Shown: positions 39,126-53,629, counted from the stretch's first letter. The stretch: DNA of 64,000 nt from Neocallimastix lanati (nom. inval.) (GCA_016946835.1 JACVTC010000006.1:2017001-2081000), one strand, 5' to 3'. The notes: a model not told the origin generated them from the sequence alone. Translations and numbers: made by a program.

Positions 39126-39232
39126 CTCTTTTTGTTAAGAATTATTCATATATTTATTTGTGGGTTTGGTGGGTGGGTGGGTGGCTGTTGAAATTTAGAA
39201 ATTTTTGAAAATTTAATTTTAATTTTAATTTA

Positions 39233-39267
<35 letters not shown>

Positions 39268-39599
39268 TATTATTATTATTATATTTTCACTATTTTTATT
39301 GATTTAATTCATAGAATTATTTAAAATTTCGATACATTTGTGGATGATATTAATGCTGTTATTTGTATCATGTAATTCATTACTAATTAAAATGGTAAAA
39401 TAACAATTCATATTACATTTCATCACCTAAAAGGGATATTGGAATTTATGATTATTTGCTTTAATATGTTTTCTTATAATGTGCTATTTTTAATAAAATT
39501 ATTATAATCTTAGTTGGAGTTATTATTTTCAATTAAATTTTTGTATCTTGTATGATATTAACGTCATATAAGTCATTTTTATTTGAATTATTTTCTTCT

Positions 39600-41000
<1,401 letters not shown>

Positions 41001-41414
41001 TTGAATTAATAAAAAAAAATATCTCCTATATTATATTGTAATATTTCATTAACTCAATGATTTATATTAGTAAATTATATAATTTCTTTTTTTTTCATTA
41101 TCATCATTATTATTATTAAATGCTAAATAACTATATAAATTCGCAAATTGTTGTAGTAAATTGGTAATTTTTTGATCATATGACATTTCATTAATTAAAT
41201 GGGGGAGGTTGCATTACGCCAATTTTTTCACGTGATATATATAAATTTGTGGCTATAGATATTTTATGCTACATAATATTATTTTATTGTATTATTTTGT
41301 TATTTCAAATTTTAAATTAATTATTAAGTGAATAATTAAATAAATCATATAATGGTTAGATTTTATGATTTTAATTCTTTTATTTAAATGCTATTAATAA
41401 AAAAAATTATATAT

Positions 41415-41606
41415 TTTATTTTATTAAATCTGTACTTTATATTCATAGTTCTACTATTTATTTTATTTTATTTTATTTTATTTTATTAAATCTGTACTTT
41501 ATATTCATAGTTCTACTATTTATTTTATTTTATTTTATTTTATTTTATTTTATTTTATTAAATCTGTACTTTATATTCATATTTCAATTATTTATTTTAT
41601 TTTATA
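41415..41606. repeat. Second, smaller (TTTTA)n plus spacer array
   Basis: Three copies of AAATCTGTACTTTATATTC plus ATAGTTCTACTATTTA between (TTTTA)n blocks, clearly the same family as the 28830-29515 array (shared TCTGTACTTTA and TTCTACTATTTA). Confidence 0.8.
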
Positions 41607-41641
41607 TACTTATTACATTCTTTGTTTATTTATTTATTTGT

Positions 41642-41845
41642 TTGTTTATTTATTTATACATTTATTTTTTTTTACATATAATTTTATTAAAATTTTTATG
41701 GCGTCAACAAAAAATTTTACAAGCCATTAAAAATAAATGGCGTATTGAAAATTTGTATTATAAAAATTGGCGAAATGAACCACATTCATTAAATGATCTA
41801 ATACCTCAACCTCATTTTTTATTAACTCTATTTAAATCAGCTTGA
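41642..41845 (+). pseudogene. Unidentified coding remnant
   Basis: After a hydrophobic start of doubtful reality, the plus strand reads a protein-like stretch, KFLWRQQKILQAIKNKWRIE then NEPHSLNDLIPQPHFLLTLF, ending in TGA. I do not recognise the family. It converges on a minus-strand remnant and is too short to be a whole gene. Confidence 0.3.
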
Positions 41846-42372
41846 TTAGTTTCAGAATCTTTGTATTGATATCCTTCCATTTTATATTTAGTAATTAATG
41901 TCCCTAAAATAACAATATCAGCTTGAGGAATACATATTTTACCAAATAAAATTTGGATTTCTGAATACGACTCCAGTTTTTATATTTAATGCTTAAGATT
42001 TATCTTCAATATAATTATTATTTATAGGATCGTTAATATGATTATTTTTTTTTCCAAAAAAAAAAAAAAAATTATGATGAACTTCCATATTTCTTCTTGT
42101 TTCATCATTTGAACAAATGGCATGGTGTTAAAAATCTCTTTAAAAGTATTATTTAAATTATCACGATTTAATATATTATTTAAACCATTTTTTATTGTTA
42201 GAATATGTGAAATATATGAAAAATAAGCTTCAAATGTATTGAAACATATTGTAATATAAATAATATATAAGCCACAATGTATTAATATAAAAGCATTTAA
42301 TTTAGAATAATTAAGTGCTAGTAACTCTTTATCATAAAATATATTAATAAAATTGACATAATTATATACCAT
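41824..42372 (-). pseudogene. Unidentified protein, probably broken
   Basis: Minus-strand frame 42372-42080 starts MVYNYVNFINIFYDKELLAL and continues through NTFEAYFSYISHILTIKNGL to MPFVQMMKQEEIWKF. A second piece in another frame (about 41980-41824) reads ESYSEIQILFGKICIPQADI and on to NQADLNRVNKK. Either one or more introns or frameshifts separate them. The first 35 or so codons have a clear relative on the plus strand at 51038-51150 (VYNYIKLFNIFYDK). Function unknown. Three inverted repeats lie just upstream of the ATG (42382-42443). Confidence 0.4.
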
Positions 42373-42381
42373 AAATTCATA

Positions 42382-42443
42382 ACTCTTAACAGATTAAGAG
42401 TCTCATCTGACTCTTAAAAAGATTCATAGCAAAAGAATCTTTT
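42382..42443. repeat. Cluster of overlapping inverted repeats
   Basis: ACTCTTAA/TTAAGAGT (42382-42389 with 42394-42401), AAGAGTC/GACTCTT (42396-42402 with 42409-42415) and AAAAGATTC/GAATCTTTT (42417-42425 with 42435-42443), all perfect. The first two share an arm, so they are alternative folds. AGATTAAGAGTCTCA also matches the tRNA-Lys-type primer site of the copia elements. Confidence 0.7.
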
Positions 42444-42449
42444 GCCGGA

Positions 42450-43869
42450 AACAATATTATATCAAAAAAAAAAAAAAAATAAAAATAAAATAATTGAATT
42501 TTAAATTATGATAAAGGTTGCTCATTATGTCAATTTTTAAGATGACTAATAAAACTGATAACTGATCAAAATGATCAAGAAAGAAAATTGAAGAAACGCG
42601 TAAAATATAAAACTGTTGATAAAAGAAGTTATTTCAGGATAAGTAAAACTCAAAAAAAAAAAAAAAATATAAAAATATTTATTTAAAAAGAAAAAAACAC
42701 GTATAAACGTATATAAAAGAAAATTATATATCTTCATACTAGAGATTCTTAATTGAAATTATAATTTGATATTTTAACAAATAAGCTTTTGGCTATTAGT
42801 AATATAATATCTATACATGTAGGAATCTACTATGTGATGGACTATTTCCGCCCCATGAATATAAAAAACATATTATTTAAAGTATAGTTATTTTAACGCG
42901 TATTTATAAAAATATCAAACGCGTATATATAAATATAAACTACAATAATGGAGGAGTCTATATGTCAGAGACCTCATATTAAATAATTAATATATAATAT
43001 CCCAAATATTCAAGGGAAATATAATAGAATGGTAATTCCTAGGGTACATTCTAACAATAATAATATTATTAGACCTAGCGTGAAATAGGTTTAAATAAAA
43101 AAAAAATATTTAATATAATCATAATACAAACCTTCGTGATGAAAGGTATAATAAAATAATAAATATAACCATGAATTATATAAAAATGGATGATGTTTAT
43201 CCATCTATAAACTATACTTATTTATTATAGAGTATTTAAAATTATTAAAATTTTATAATTAATATTTTAATGATGAGAAAATTTAAATATGTAAAATCCT
43301 TTTTAGAAATTTGGATTTTAGGGGGAAAGTAGGCAAAATAAAATACAAATTATAAAAATATAAAAGAAAATAAAAATATTAAAGAAAAGTCACTTAACTG
43401 ATTCTTTGAGCTAATTATTTGAAAATAATATTTATCTTGAAATGAATAAAATAGCCTAATAGCGAAAAATAACAAAATTAACCTTTAAGAAAGAATTAAT
43501 AGAAATAGTGAATATTAATTAATTATGAAACAATTTATATTATTACTAATAAGTTTAAATAACTAGAATAATATAATTAGTTATAAATACAATCAATTTT
43601 AATACCCCAAGATTATGATTTATTAAATAAACCAATATATAATTAACAATTTATTTTAATAGTTATCGCTAAAACTACAAAGCGAAAATATATAAAAGTT
43701 AACGCTAATCTATAAAGTAGATTATAATTATTATTATTATTAATGACAATCCTTTTATAATTATTATTATACTGTTTATATTATTATTTTTTTATTATTA
43801 TTTATTATTTATTTATTTAAATAGATATTTGTAAAGATATTTATATATAAAAAAAAATTTTTTTTAATA
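42450..43869. other. Non-coding stretch, somewhat less AT-rich in parts
   Basis: No sustained frame. It has short features such as two ACGCGTAT copies (42896-42926) and the inverted pairs ACCTT/AAGGT (43131) and CGCT/AGCG (43665-43685). It could be the decayed flank of a mobile element; nothing decisive. Confidence 0.35.
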
Positions 43870-44827
43870 TTTAAATATTTATTTCAAAAATATAAATATA
43901 TCAATATTAATAAATTATGGTAATGAAGAAACGTCAGCATTGATATTAGTTGTAGCTGATGATAATGGTAAATTTGAATATTATATTAACAGATGGTTAT
44001 CAGTAGATAATATTTATATTCCTTCCTAATAATCCTAATAATCCTAATAATAATCTAAATAATAATAATAACAACAACTACAACAATAATAATCCTAATT
44101 TTGAAGATATATACTATATTATTCCATCATTAGATAATGCATGGCGTAATGGAGGCATATCAACCGTTAAACAAAAATATGCTAGAATTTATAATTTAGC
44201 AATGGAAAAAATATAAAGAGTATTTTTATAATGATAGTAAAAATCAAGACAATATAATAGATAAATATATAATATTATTAAATTTTCAACAACTAATGTT
44301 GGTGGAAAACCTATTGAATTATTTAATTCATCGATAAAATAAAGAAATATATTATCCAATTAATGACAATGTTTATAAAGATTTTTGTTGATACTGTAAA
44401 ATATGGATATGGTTACAATATATTTAAAGGTTATTTAGGAGTACATACTAATAATAATTTAAAAATCTTATTATCCCTCCCTCCTGAAGTAATGTATGAA
44501 ATCGCATGTCAGTGTTTTGATAATAATCCTAACTGTTATAAAATATTTTCAAGATAAAAAACATAATGTGAATGAAAAAGGTAATCGTATGAGTGATAAA
44601 AATGATGGATTTTATTTATCAGATGCTAATTTTAATATACTTAAAAAGTGAAATAACAAATGATAATGGTAATAAAGTTACAAGGAATCATTATTTTGCT
44701 GCTGATAATACAGATAGAAATACCGGGAAAAAAAATAGCTCATAAACTTAATATTATTTTAACATTAATAAATAATTTAATATCAGAATTATATTTTAAT
44801 ACCAAAAATAAATTATTGTTAATATAA
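43870..44827 (+). pseudogene. Frameshifted unknown gene, about 310 codons
   Basis: A coding-like stretch that stays free of nonsense codons if the frame is changed about seven times: near 44026, 44210, 44290, 44338, 44386, 44551, 44650 and 44725. Most changes look like one extra base. Readable pieces include NYGNEETSALILVVADDNGK, SLDNAWRNGGISTVKQKYAR, NNLKILLSLPPEVMYEIACQ, SDKNDGFYLSDANFNILK and NHYFAADNTDRN. I do not recognise the family. Either it is a pseudogene or the assembly has insertion errors here. The neighbouring receptor gene is clean. Confidence 0.5.
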
Positions 44828-45185
44828 AATATCTTAAATTTTTTTTTTTATTAAAAAAGATAACTTTATCTTTTTTTAGATTTATGATTTTATGTTAAGA
44901 TATTTTTAAATAAATAATAAATAATAAATAATATAATAATATATAATGGAATAATAAATAATAAATAATGGAATAAGAAATAATGGAAAAATAAATAATA
45001 AATAATGAATAGTATTTTATTAGAATTATTTATTATTATTATAATTCTATAATTGGTATAGTACAAATAAAAAAAATTAATAAATATTCAATTTTTAATA
45101 AATAAGTTAATGTTATATAGATTATATAAAATTTTTCAAAATATATATATTAAAATATATATATATATATAAAACCACTGTTTTA

Positions 45186-45228
<43 letters not shown>

Positions 45229-46316
45229 TAAAAAATAGAAAAAATAGATAAATAGGAAAAAAAAAAAAATTAATGTTGTTGGTTTAGTATGAATTAAATA
45301 TAAAATTAATTATATGAATATTTATAAATCAATCATAATTAAATAAATATATATGAAATATTTATTCTTAACACAAAAAAAAATATTTATTATATATCAA
45401 TCAATATCTAGTAGTAATTTGTGAATTTATATATATATATTATATATATATATATATAATGTAATAATGAAAAATAAATATATGAAATAGAGCAAATTAT
45501 TAAATTATTTAAAATATTAAAGTTAATAAATTATATAATTGATTTTCCTTTTATTTTTATTTTTTTTATTTTTTTAATTTTTTTTTTTTTTTATTTTTTT
45601 TATTTTTTATCTTGTTATTTTGATATATTTTTTTTTATTTTTTTATTTTTTTTATTTTTTTATTTTTTTTTTTTTTATTTTTTTTATTTTTTTATTTTTT
45701 TTATTTTTTTATTTTTTTTATTAGGATTATTCTATAATTATTTATTTCTATTATTTAACTTAACATAAAGATAAAAATATTAAAAAAAAAAAAAAAATTT
45801 AAATTATATAATTTTTTTTTTTTTTTTTTTAACTTTAATTTCATAATGACAAGAAAAAATGAAACCTAAAATATTAATATATTTATAATTCTTACTACTA
45901 TTTTTATTTTTTAATAAAGTTCTACTAATTATTATTAAAAAAAAAAAAAGATTTTAATTTAATATATATTAATAGAAATAGAAAGGATGATATTTAGAAA
46001 TTTTTATTACTTTCTTAAATTTTCTAATAAATCTATTATTATTCCTAAATACATTTTTTTTTATTAATTGCTCCAGATATAAATATAAAATAAAAATTAT
46101 AATAATATATCCATAAACAACATGAATTGTAATAGGAAATAAAAATTAAACTGGCGTTATTAATATTAAATCTTCATCCTTTATTTTTATAACAAAAATT
46201 ATATAATATAAACATTAATTTTCTTTTATATATATATATAAAATAATAACATAATATAAAATAAATACAATAAAGGAAAAAATAATAATATATAATAATA
46301 TATAATTTTTTTATAA
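44828..46316. other. Gene-free AT-rich stretch
   Basis: AATAAATAAT runs, a TTTTTTATTTTT array (45540-45720) and homopolymers. No frame of interest. Confidence 0.6.
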
Positions 46317-46541
<225 letters not shown>

Positions 46542-46576
46542 ATAAATTTTTATAAAAATATATACAAATATCTAAT

Positions 46577-49136
46577 ATGGTAATTATTTATAGTATATTA
46601 TTGTTCATATTTTATTTTATTTATTCTAATGCCAAAGAAACTATTAATATTTTAATAAATAAACCTGACTTTGATGAAAATGAATATTTAGAAAAATATA
46701 ATGAAGTGATTAATCAATATTTTGTAATGAATAAAATTGATGAATATGATATAAAATTTTCATATTGTACTCCAACAACTACTGATGGTGAGCATCTTTC
46801 TCAAATTTATAAAGATGTTGAATCGCCATTTTCAATTGATGTTGAATATGCGAGAAATTTTAATTGTACTCTTAGAGAATTAAAGAATTCAAAATATGAT
46901 ATAATGATACTGGATGATCGTTTTCTATATGGAGATAATTCCTATGTTGATTATGTCTTATTAAAAAATGAATTTGGTTTCAATAAACTATCAGACTTTT
47001 ATGTTGACTACAATAGTTATAATAATATTAATAAAGAAGATATTAGTTATCATGATATAGATATCTTAAATGATGGCAAAATAGATAGTATAAAAAACTT
47101 ATATGGACTTCCGTATGAATTAGATTTTGATTTATTATATTATCATACTAGTAATGTTGAATCTAAAGATTTACTATCGTTAAAGGTAACGGATTCATCT
47201 TTTAAAAATAATAATATCTCCGAAGAGATTTTAAGTGCTGGTTTCAATGATAAGGATGAATTATTCAATTTTTTTAGTGAATTTATTCGTTATCAATATA
47301 ATAAGCCAATAAAAAATGATCCTAAATCGTATGAATTTTTATGTAATAATGAGGCCGTTGAATTATATGATTTTTTTAGAAAATACGTATTAAGATTTAC
47401 AGGAACAGATATTGAAAAGACTTTATCAACTACTATTGAAGAGGCATATACTACCTTTCTTCATGATGAACATAAATTATTTAGGGGAAAAGCTTCCCAT
47501 TATAAAAAATTAAAAGAAAATCCAAATATTTCAATTCAGATAAATTCATTGCCAAATGAAATTACAGTGATGACTGAAAAATACGTAGTCATCAATAAAA
47601 ATAGTTTAAAATCCATCGAAGACCTACTTAAAATAGCTCATATTCTCTCATCGAAAGAAATGCAAATCTATCGTTCCATACATATGGGTAGTATTCCAAC
47701 CTTTAAATTTAAGGAACTATCATCAGATGAAGCTATCCTTTCTTTCTGTCAACTAAATTTAGAGATGTGTGAAATTCTTAATAAGTTAAACCCAATTCGA
47801 ATTAGAAATATCTATATAAAGAATTGTTATAGTGCCAGCTACTTAGAAACAAGATTAATTGCACCTTTAGAATTAACGAAAACATTAATTGATCCAACTA
47901 AACAATATGCTAAAATAGCATTCATGAATCTTCTTGATATTTCTAGTAGTTCATTCACTGATGAAATGAAAATAACTGTAGATTTGATTATATTTATGAT
48001 TTTATATGTGCTGACCATTGTTATTGCTATATTTTTACTGGGACTTATGATTAAAGTTTATTTTAATAGAAAACATCCTTACATTAAGGCTATGTCTCCT
48101 CAACTCACTAACCTAACTATTTTTGGAATTATTCTGAGATTGATCTTTCCATACTTTTATAGTATTGTAAACACAAAATTTTTATGTCATTTGGGTGTTG
48201 TTTTAAATTTCTTTGTCAATAATATAGTATACCTCCCACTTTTTGCTATTATCTTCCGTATCTATTATATCTATACTAAGGTTTCAAATGTATCTATTGG
48301 AAGAAAACTAAATGACAGACATTTAATTGCATATATCATAATTACTTTAATTATATCCGTAATAATCTATTCTTTTATTACCTACTTTGATCAGTTTAAT
48401 ATAGAAACTAATGGGTCCATTAAAACTACTCGTCTTGTAATTTGTTTTTATAATACTTGGAAATATGCAATAATTTCTGGTATTTATGATTTTATATTAG
48501 TAAGAATTTTTTTTTTTTTTTTTTTTTTTAAGTCTATATGTTTAAAATATTACTAAGATTATATAAATTATAATTAATAATATTTTATATTAAATAAAAC
48601 AAAAAAAAAAAAAAATTCTAATTATTTTATTTTTGGTAATTTTTATTTAAATTTAGTTCGCTATCATGTTGGTTATGACTTTTAAAATACATAAACTTTC
48701 AAAGAAATATGGTGATACGACATTCATATTTTTCATTGTTTTTCTTATGATATCATCTTTCTTTTTCCAATTAAGTTTCAATTCATTCATATCTGATGGT
48801 TTTGAAACACAATTATCATCAATTTTAATGTTTTACATTCAATTATTTATTTCATTAATTACAATTCATTTATTGATTGGAAAAAGATTATTATATATTA
48901 GAAAGCATCCAATTAAGAATAAAGAAGATTTGATGAAAAAAGACTTTAATAATATTAATAATCTTGTTTACTTCATTCATATTATGAAAAATGAAAATTA
49001 TTTATTCAACTTTTTAAGTACCACCGATAGTAATCAAATAAGTAACATTAACAGTATAAACATGAATGCTGGAGATACAATTTCAAACAAAGGCGAATCA
49101 ATTAATTATGATCAAAATAGTCAATCTATCGCTTAA
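46577..49136 (+). CDS. Solute-binding-domain/class C (7tm_3-like) receptor fusion, two exons
   Basis: Exons 46577-48499 and 48657-49136 join in phase 0 (TTA|GTAAGA ... AAATTTAG) to give 800 residues. Residues 1-19 are a signal peptide. About 20-455 resemble an extracellular solute-binding protein: GLPYELDFDLLYY (177-189) is the typical hinge-strand pattern, and LSSKEMQIYRSIHMGSIPTF (358-376) the usual late motif. Helices follow at about 467-495, 508-532, 540-563, 583-605, 628-660, 668-690 and 700-722. RKHPYIKAMSPQLTNLTIFG (498-517) matches the class C first loop and helix 2, and TFKIHKLSKKYGDTTFIFF the third loop. The Asn/Ser-rich C-tail is cytoplasmic. By family knowledge the outer domain would bind a nutrient and signal through G proteins; the ligand is unknown. 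The intron falls inside helix 5, so reading exon 1 alone would truncate the receptor. Confidence 0.88.
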
Positions 49137-50115
49137 TCTATTCACATATATAGCAGTGAAAAAGATAATATCATTATACCACTAAAAAAATAATTTAAAT
49201 TTAGAAAACTATAAAAAAAAAATAATAATAATAAATAAATAAATAATCAGCAATATTAGTAATTATTTCTTATAAATAATAATATAATAATATTAATAAT
49301 TATATTTTTTAAATCCTAATGAAAATTATTAAAAAACTAATAAGAATATCCCGTAATAATATATTTATTATTAGTTTTTATTAAAATAATAATAATAATA
49401 ATAATAATAAAATTAAAGAAACAAAAAAGAATAAAAAATAAAGGATAACTATAATATTATAAAAAAAAAATAAATTATTAGATATATTTTGATATCATCT
49501 TTCTTTTTCCAATTAAGTTTCAATTCATTCATATATGATGGTTTTAATACATAATTATCATCAATTTTAAAATTTTATATTCAATTATTTATTTCATTAA
49601 TTATAATTCATTTATTGATTGGAAAAAAAAAAGATTATTATATATTAGAAAGCATACAATTAAGAATAAAGAAGATTTAATGAAAAAAAGACTTTAATTA
49701 TATTAATAATCTTGTTTACTAATTTATTCAGCTTTTTAAATACCACCGAAAGTAACCAAATAAGTAACACTAATAGTATAAACATAAAAATAGAAAGTAC
49801 AATTTCAAACCAAGGCCAATCAATTAATTATGATCAAAATAGACATTCTAGACATTCTATCGCTTAATCTATTCACATATATAGCAGTGAAGAAGATAAT
49901 ATCATTATACCACTAAAAAAATAATTTAAATTTAGAAAACTATAAAAAAAAAATAATAATAATAAATAAATAAATAATCAGCAATATTAGTAATTATTTC
50001 TTATAAATAATAATATAATAATATTAATAATTATATTTTTTAAATCCTAATGAAAATTATTAAAAAACTAATAAGAATATCCCGTAATAATATATTTATT
50101 ATTAGTTTTTATTAA

Positions 50116-50146
<31 letters not shown>

Positions 50147-50925
50147 TTAAAGAAACAAAAAAGAATAAAAAATAAAGGATAACTATAATATTATAAAAAA
50201 AAATAAATTATTAGATATATTTTGATATCATCTTTCTTTTTCCAATTAAGTTTCAATTCATTCATATATGATGGTTTTAATACATAATTATCATCAATTT
50301 TAAAATTTTATATTCAATTATTTATTTCATTAATTATAATTCATTTATTGATTGGAAAAAAAAAAAGATTATTATATATTAGAAAGCATACAATTAAGAA
50401 TAAAGAAGATTTAATGAAAAAAAGACTTTAATTATATTAATAATCTTGTTTACTAATTTATTCAGCTTTTTAAATACCACCGAAAGTAACCAAATAAGTA
50501 ACACTAATAGTATAAACATAAAAATAGAAAGTACAATTTCAAGCCAAGGCCAATCAGTTAATTATGATCAAAATAGACATTCTAGACATTCTATCGCTTA
50601 ATCTATTCACATATATAGCAGTGAAGAAGATCATATTATTATACCACTAAAAAAATTATTTATGTTTAAAAAAAAATAATAATCAGTAATATTAGAAATT
50701 ATTTCTTTAAAATAATAATTATATTTTTAAATATTAATGAAAATCATAATAATACTGATAAGAATAATCCGTAATAATATAATAATTTTTATTAGTTATT
50801 ACTAAAAAAAAAAAAAAAAAAAAAATTAAAAAATAATAAAATTAAAGAAACAACTAAAAATAAAGAATAAAGAATAGATATAATATTATAAAATAAAAAA
50901 TAAATTATTAGATATATTTTAAAAA
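48749..50925 (+). repeat. Three tandem copies of the receptor 3' end (~735-base unit)
   Basis: The segment starting GATATCATCTTTCTTTTTCC occurs at 48749, 49491 and 50224, that is 742 and 733 bases apart. The first copy is the functional last exon and its 3' flank. Copies 2 and 3 (49491-50223 and 50224-about 50925) are nearly identical to each other, carry the same stops (for example ACATAATT where the gene has AAACACAATT) and the same duplicated AGACATTCTAGACATTC. They therefore decayed first and duplicated later. Confidence 0.9.
49491..50925 (+). pseudogene. Two decayed copies of the receptor last exon
   Basis: Both lack everything upstream of helix 6 and contain several in-frame stops and a frameshift in the poly(A) run that follows TTGATTGGAAAAA. 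They are not expected to make protein. Confidence 0.85.
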
Positions 50926-51029
50926 ATATAAATACTATAAATACAGTAAAATATTAATTATAATAATAAATTTTTTTTAACTCAATTTTTAATTCATAAT
51001 TAGCATTTTATTGTATTATTAAATAAATA

Positions 51030-51160
51030 TTGATATGTTCAAGAGTTTATAATTATATCAAACTTTTTAATATATTTTATGATAAAGATTACTTGCACTT
51101 AATATATTCTAAATTAAATGTTTTATATAATATTTCATTATGGCTTAAATATTTTTTCTT
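51030..51160 (+). pseudogene. Fragment related to the 41824-42372 unknown gene
   Basis: Reads VYNYIKLFNIFYDKDYLHLI then YSKLNVLYNISLWLKY, aligning with VYNYVNFINIFYDKELLALN and its continuation at 42372. It then dissolves into poly(T). The DNA also matches (AATATATTTTATGATAAAGA). It may be part of a dispersed repeat rather than a gene piece. Confidence 0.5.
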
Positions 51161-51415
51161 TTTTTTTTTTTTTTTTAAAAAAAATAATAATATTTTTAAC
51201 ATCTCAAAATTTTTAATATTATCTTTTGTGTTATTTTTTTTTTTTTTTTTTGTTTTTCATTTTTTAAAATTCTATATATATTATTTTTTCTTTATTTTTA
51301 TTTTTTATTATTTTTTTTTTTTTTTATTTTTTATTTTAAAAAAAAAATCTATTTATCTATATATATTATTTTTTTTTTTTTTTTCACTTAAAAAATTTTT
51401 TATGAAAAAAAAAAA

Positions 51416-51640
51416 AAAAGTTCATTTATATTATAGATTATCTAAAATAAAATAAAAAAAAAAAAAAAGTTCATTATATTATAGATTATCTAAAATAAAA
51501 TAAAAAAAAAAGTTCATTATATTATAGATTATCTAAAATAAAATAAAAAAAAAAGTTCATTATATTATAGATTATTTAAAATAAAATAAAAAAAAAGTTC
51601 ATTATATTATAGATTATTTATAAATTATTTAAAGATAATT
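51416..51640. repeat. Tandem array of a ~42-base unit, five copies
   Basis: AGTTCATTATATTATAGATT plus ATCTAAAATAAAATAAAAAAA repeats, with poly(A) length varying between units. The surrounding 51160-51849 is otherwise homopolymer-rich and empty. Confidence 0.85.
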
Positions 51641-51694
51641 TTTTTTTTTTAATTATAAATTTTTTATTAATTATTTTTTATCTAAAAATTTTTA

Positions 51695-51735
<41 letters not shown>

Positions 51736-51849
51736 TATTAAAATTCTATAATATTTTTTTTTAACTAAAATTTTTTTTTTTAGAAAATAAAAAAAGTTAA
51801 TTACTTTATTAATGATTATTTAAATTTTAATTTTTTTTTATTGTAATGA

Positions 51850-52894
51850 TTAATTCCATTCAAGATTATATTTATTAGTATTAAAATTACTTTTATAAGA
51901 ATTTTTTTGTAATAATTGCTTATCTTTATCTGAATATAGCATATTAAAAAAATATTGGGAATTACTATTACTATTATTGTTATTACTCATTGGATAATTT
52001 GAATATTTATTATTATTCATATTAGAATAAGATTTCTCAATATTATCATTAAATTTTAATGAGTCTGGATTTTCATTAAATTGATATTTCACTGTAGATG
52101 TAGATGATTTACTTAAATAACCATTAGAACTATTAAATAAATTTGAAGTTGTATTAGAATTGGAATTATTGGTTTGTTCTCTATAGGTCACTAATAAAAT
52201 TTGATCAATAAAGATCATATAGTACTGAATACTAGTAATCATTATTCTTGTTTTTTCAAAATCAAAATCTAATGCCATATATTTTTTTCCGTATAGAGTG
52301 TAAAATTTTATTATCATAACTACTGATATAATTGGTAAAAAGATAACACTGAAAAAAGAAGATATGAGAATTCTATATTCTGAAAGATTTTTAAAATTTT
52401 TTAAGAAGCCAAACTCATAATTATTATTTTTAAATATAGTTTTTTTCAATACTAAATAAACAGAGATATCATAAATTACTGAAGTTATAATAATAATAAA
52501 TTGATTCATGTAATAACGGGAATAAAATAATACAGAGCTGTTATTATCATAAGCACCTTCAGAGGTATATAATTTTGTAGGAAGGTGAGAAAGATGTAAT
52601 ATAATTAATGATATTTTTGATATATTAAATATTCCACATGTAGCATAAACAATCCAAATTACCTTTTTATTTTTTACTACTGCTTGTGTACGAAGTAATG
52701 GATACCAATCCCCAAATATTTCACCTATATACCAAAAAAGAGTACTTAGTTGTCTAGATATAAACCATTTTAATGGATGCATAGCACTATTATTACAATC
52801 ATATCTTGGAGGACTTGTTTCGTAATGAATATTAGTAGTACAATAAGTATCATATAAATTACCCAATTGGCTAACCATATCTCCCAAAGTTCTA

Positions 52895-52926
<32 letters not shown>

Positions 52927-53357
52927 ATATTTAATTTTGTAAAATAAATATAATATTGAAAAAAAAAAATTAAAAAAAAAAAAATTAGTATTTTATACTA
53001 TTAATATATAATAATAAATGGTATCGATATTAGATATGAAATTTACCTAAATATATAATGATATAATATAAGTCTCATAATTGGTTTTTTAAAATTAAAT
53101 TTATGTAGAATAAAAACCAACATAGTCCAATAAAAATATGTAAAAGTGAATGGGGTTTGTAATGTATATATTATTGTTCTTACAATACTTATTTTATCAT
53201 TCATTAATTGTTGTTCTGTTCTTCCTTTTAAAAATTCTTCATAACATGTATAATTTGTTCCTTTACTACTTAACCATTGAAAAAAACCAGCATCAGCTCC
53301 ATTTTCAATGAATTTTCCTCTATCTTTCAATGCTAACTCATGATAGTTATTTACCAT
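51850..53357 (-). CDS. Predicted seven-helix membrane protein, paralogue B
   Basis: Exons 53357-53047 and 52891-51850 join in phase 2 (donor TTTAG|GTAAAT, acceptor TTTATAG), giving 450 residues. It aligns along its length with paralogue A at 32651-34152: GFFQWLSSKGTNYTCYEEF, TPFTFTYFYWTMLVFILHKF, PIMRLILYHYIFR, MHPLKWFISRQLSTLFWYI, EFGFLKNFKNLSEYRILIS and ITSIQYYMIFIDQILL. The loop after the third helix region (FGDWYPLLRTQAVVKN) is highly conserved. The tail is Ser/Asn-rich and diverged, with NSNSNSQYFFNM. It lies tail to tail with the class C receptor. Conservation of NYTCYE suggests a glycosylated, disulphide-bonded outer segment. Function is unknown; receptor-like is an inference. Confidence 0.8.
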
Positions 53358-53591
53358 TTTTATTTTTTATCTTATTTATTGTTATTATATAATAATACTT
53401 TATTATTTTGAATTTAATAATATACAATTGCTTATTTTATTATTACTATATAAAGATATAATATATTTAATCTTTTTTTTTTTTTTTTTCTTTTTTGGTT
53501 ATTTAACTTTATATATACAAATATACAAATATTTATTATAATAAATTTAAATTATTGGTCTCTTTTTAAAATATAAATTATATTATATTTA

Positions 53592-53629
<38 letters not shown>

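Noticed and set aside
51850-52887. Starting the second seven-helix protein at an internal codon near 52887 or at MHPLKW
   Set aside because: The conserved upstream exon and the identical intron position in the paralogue show that the true start is at 53357.
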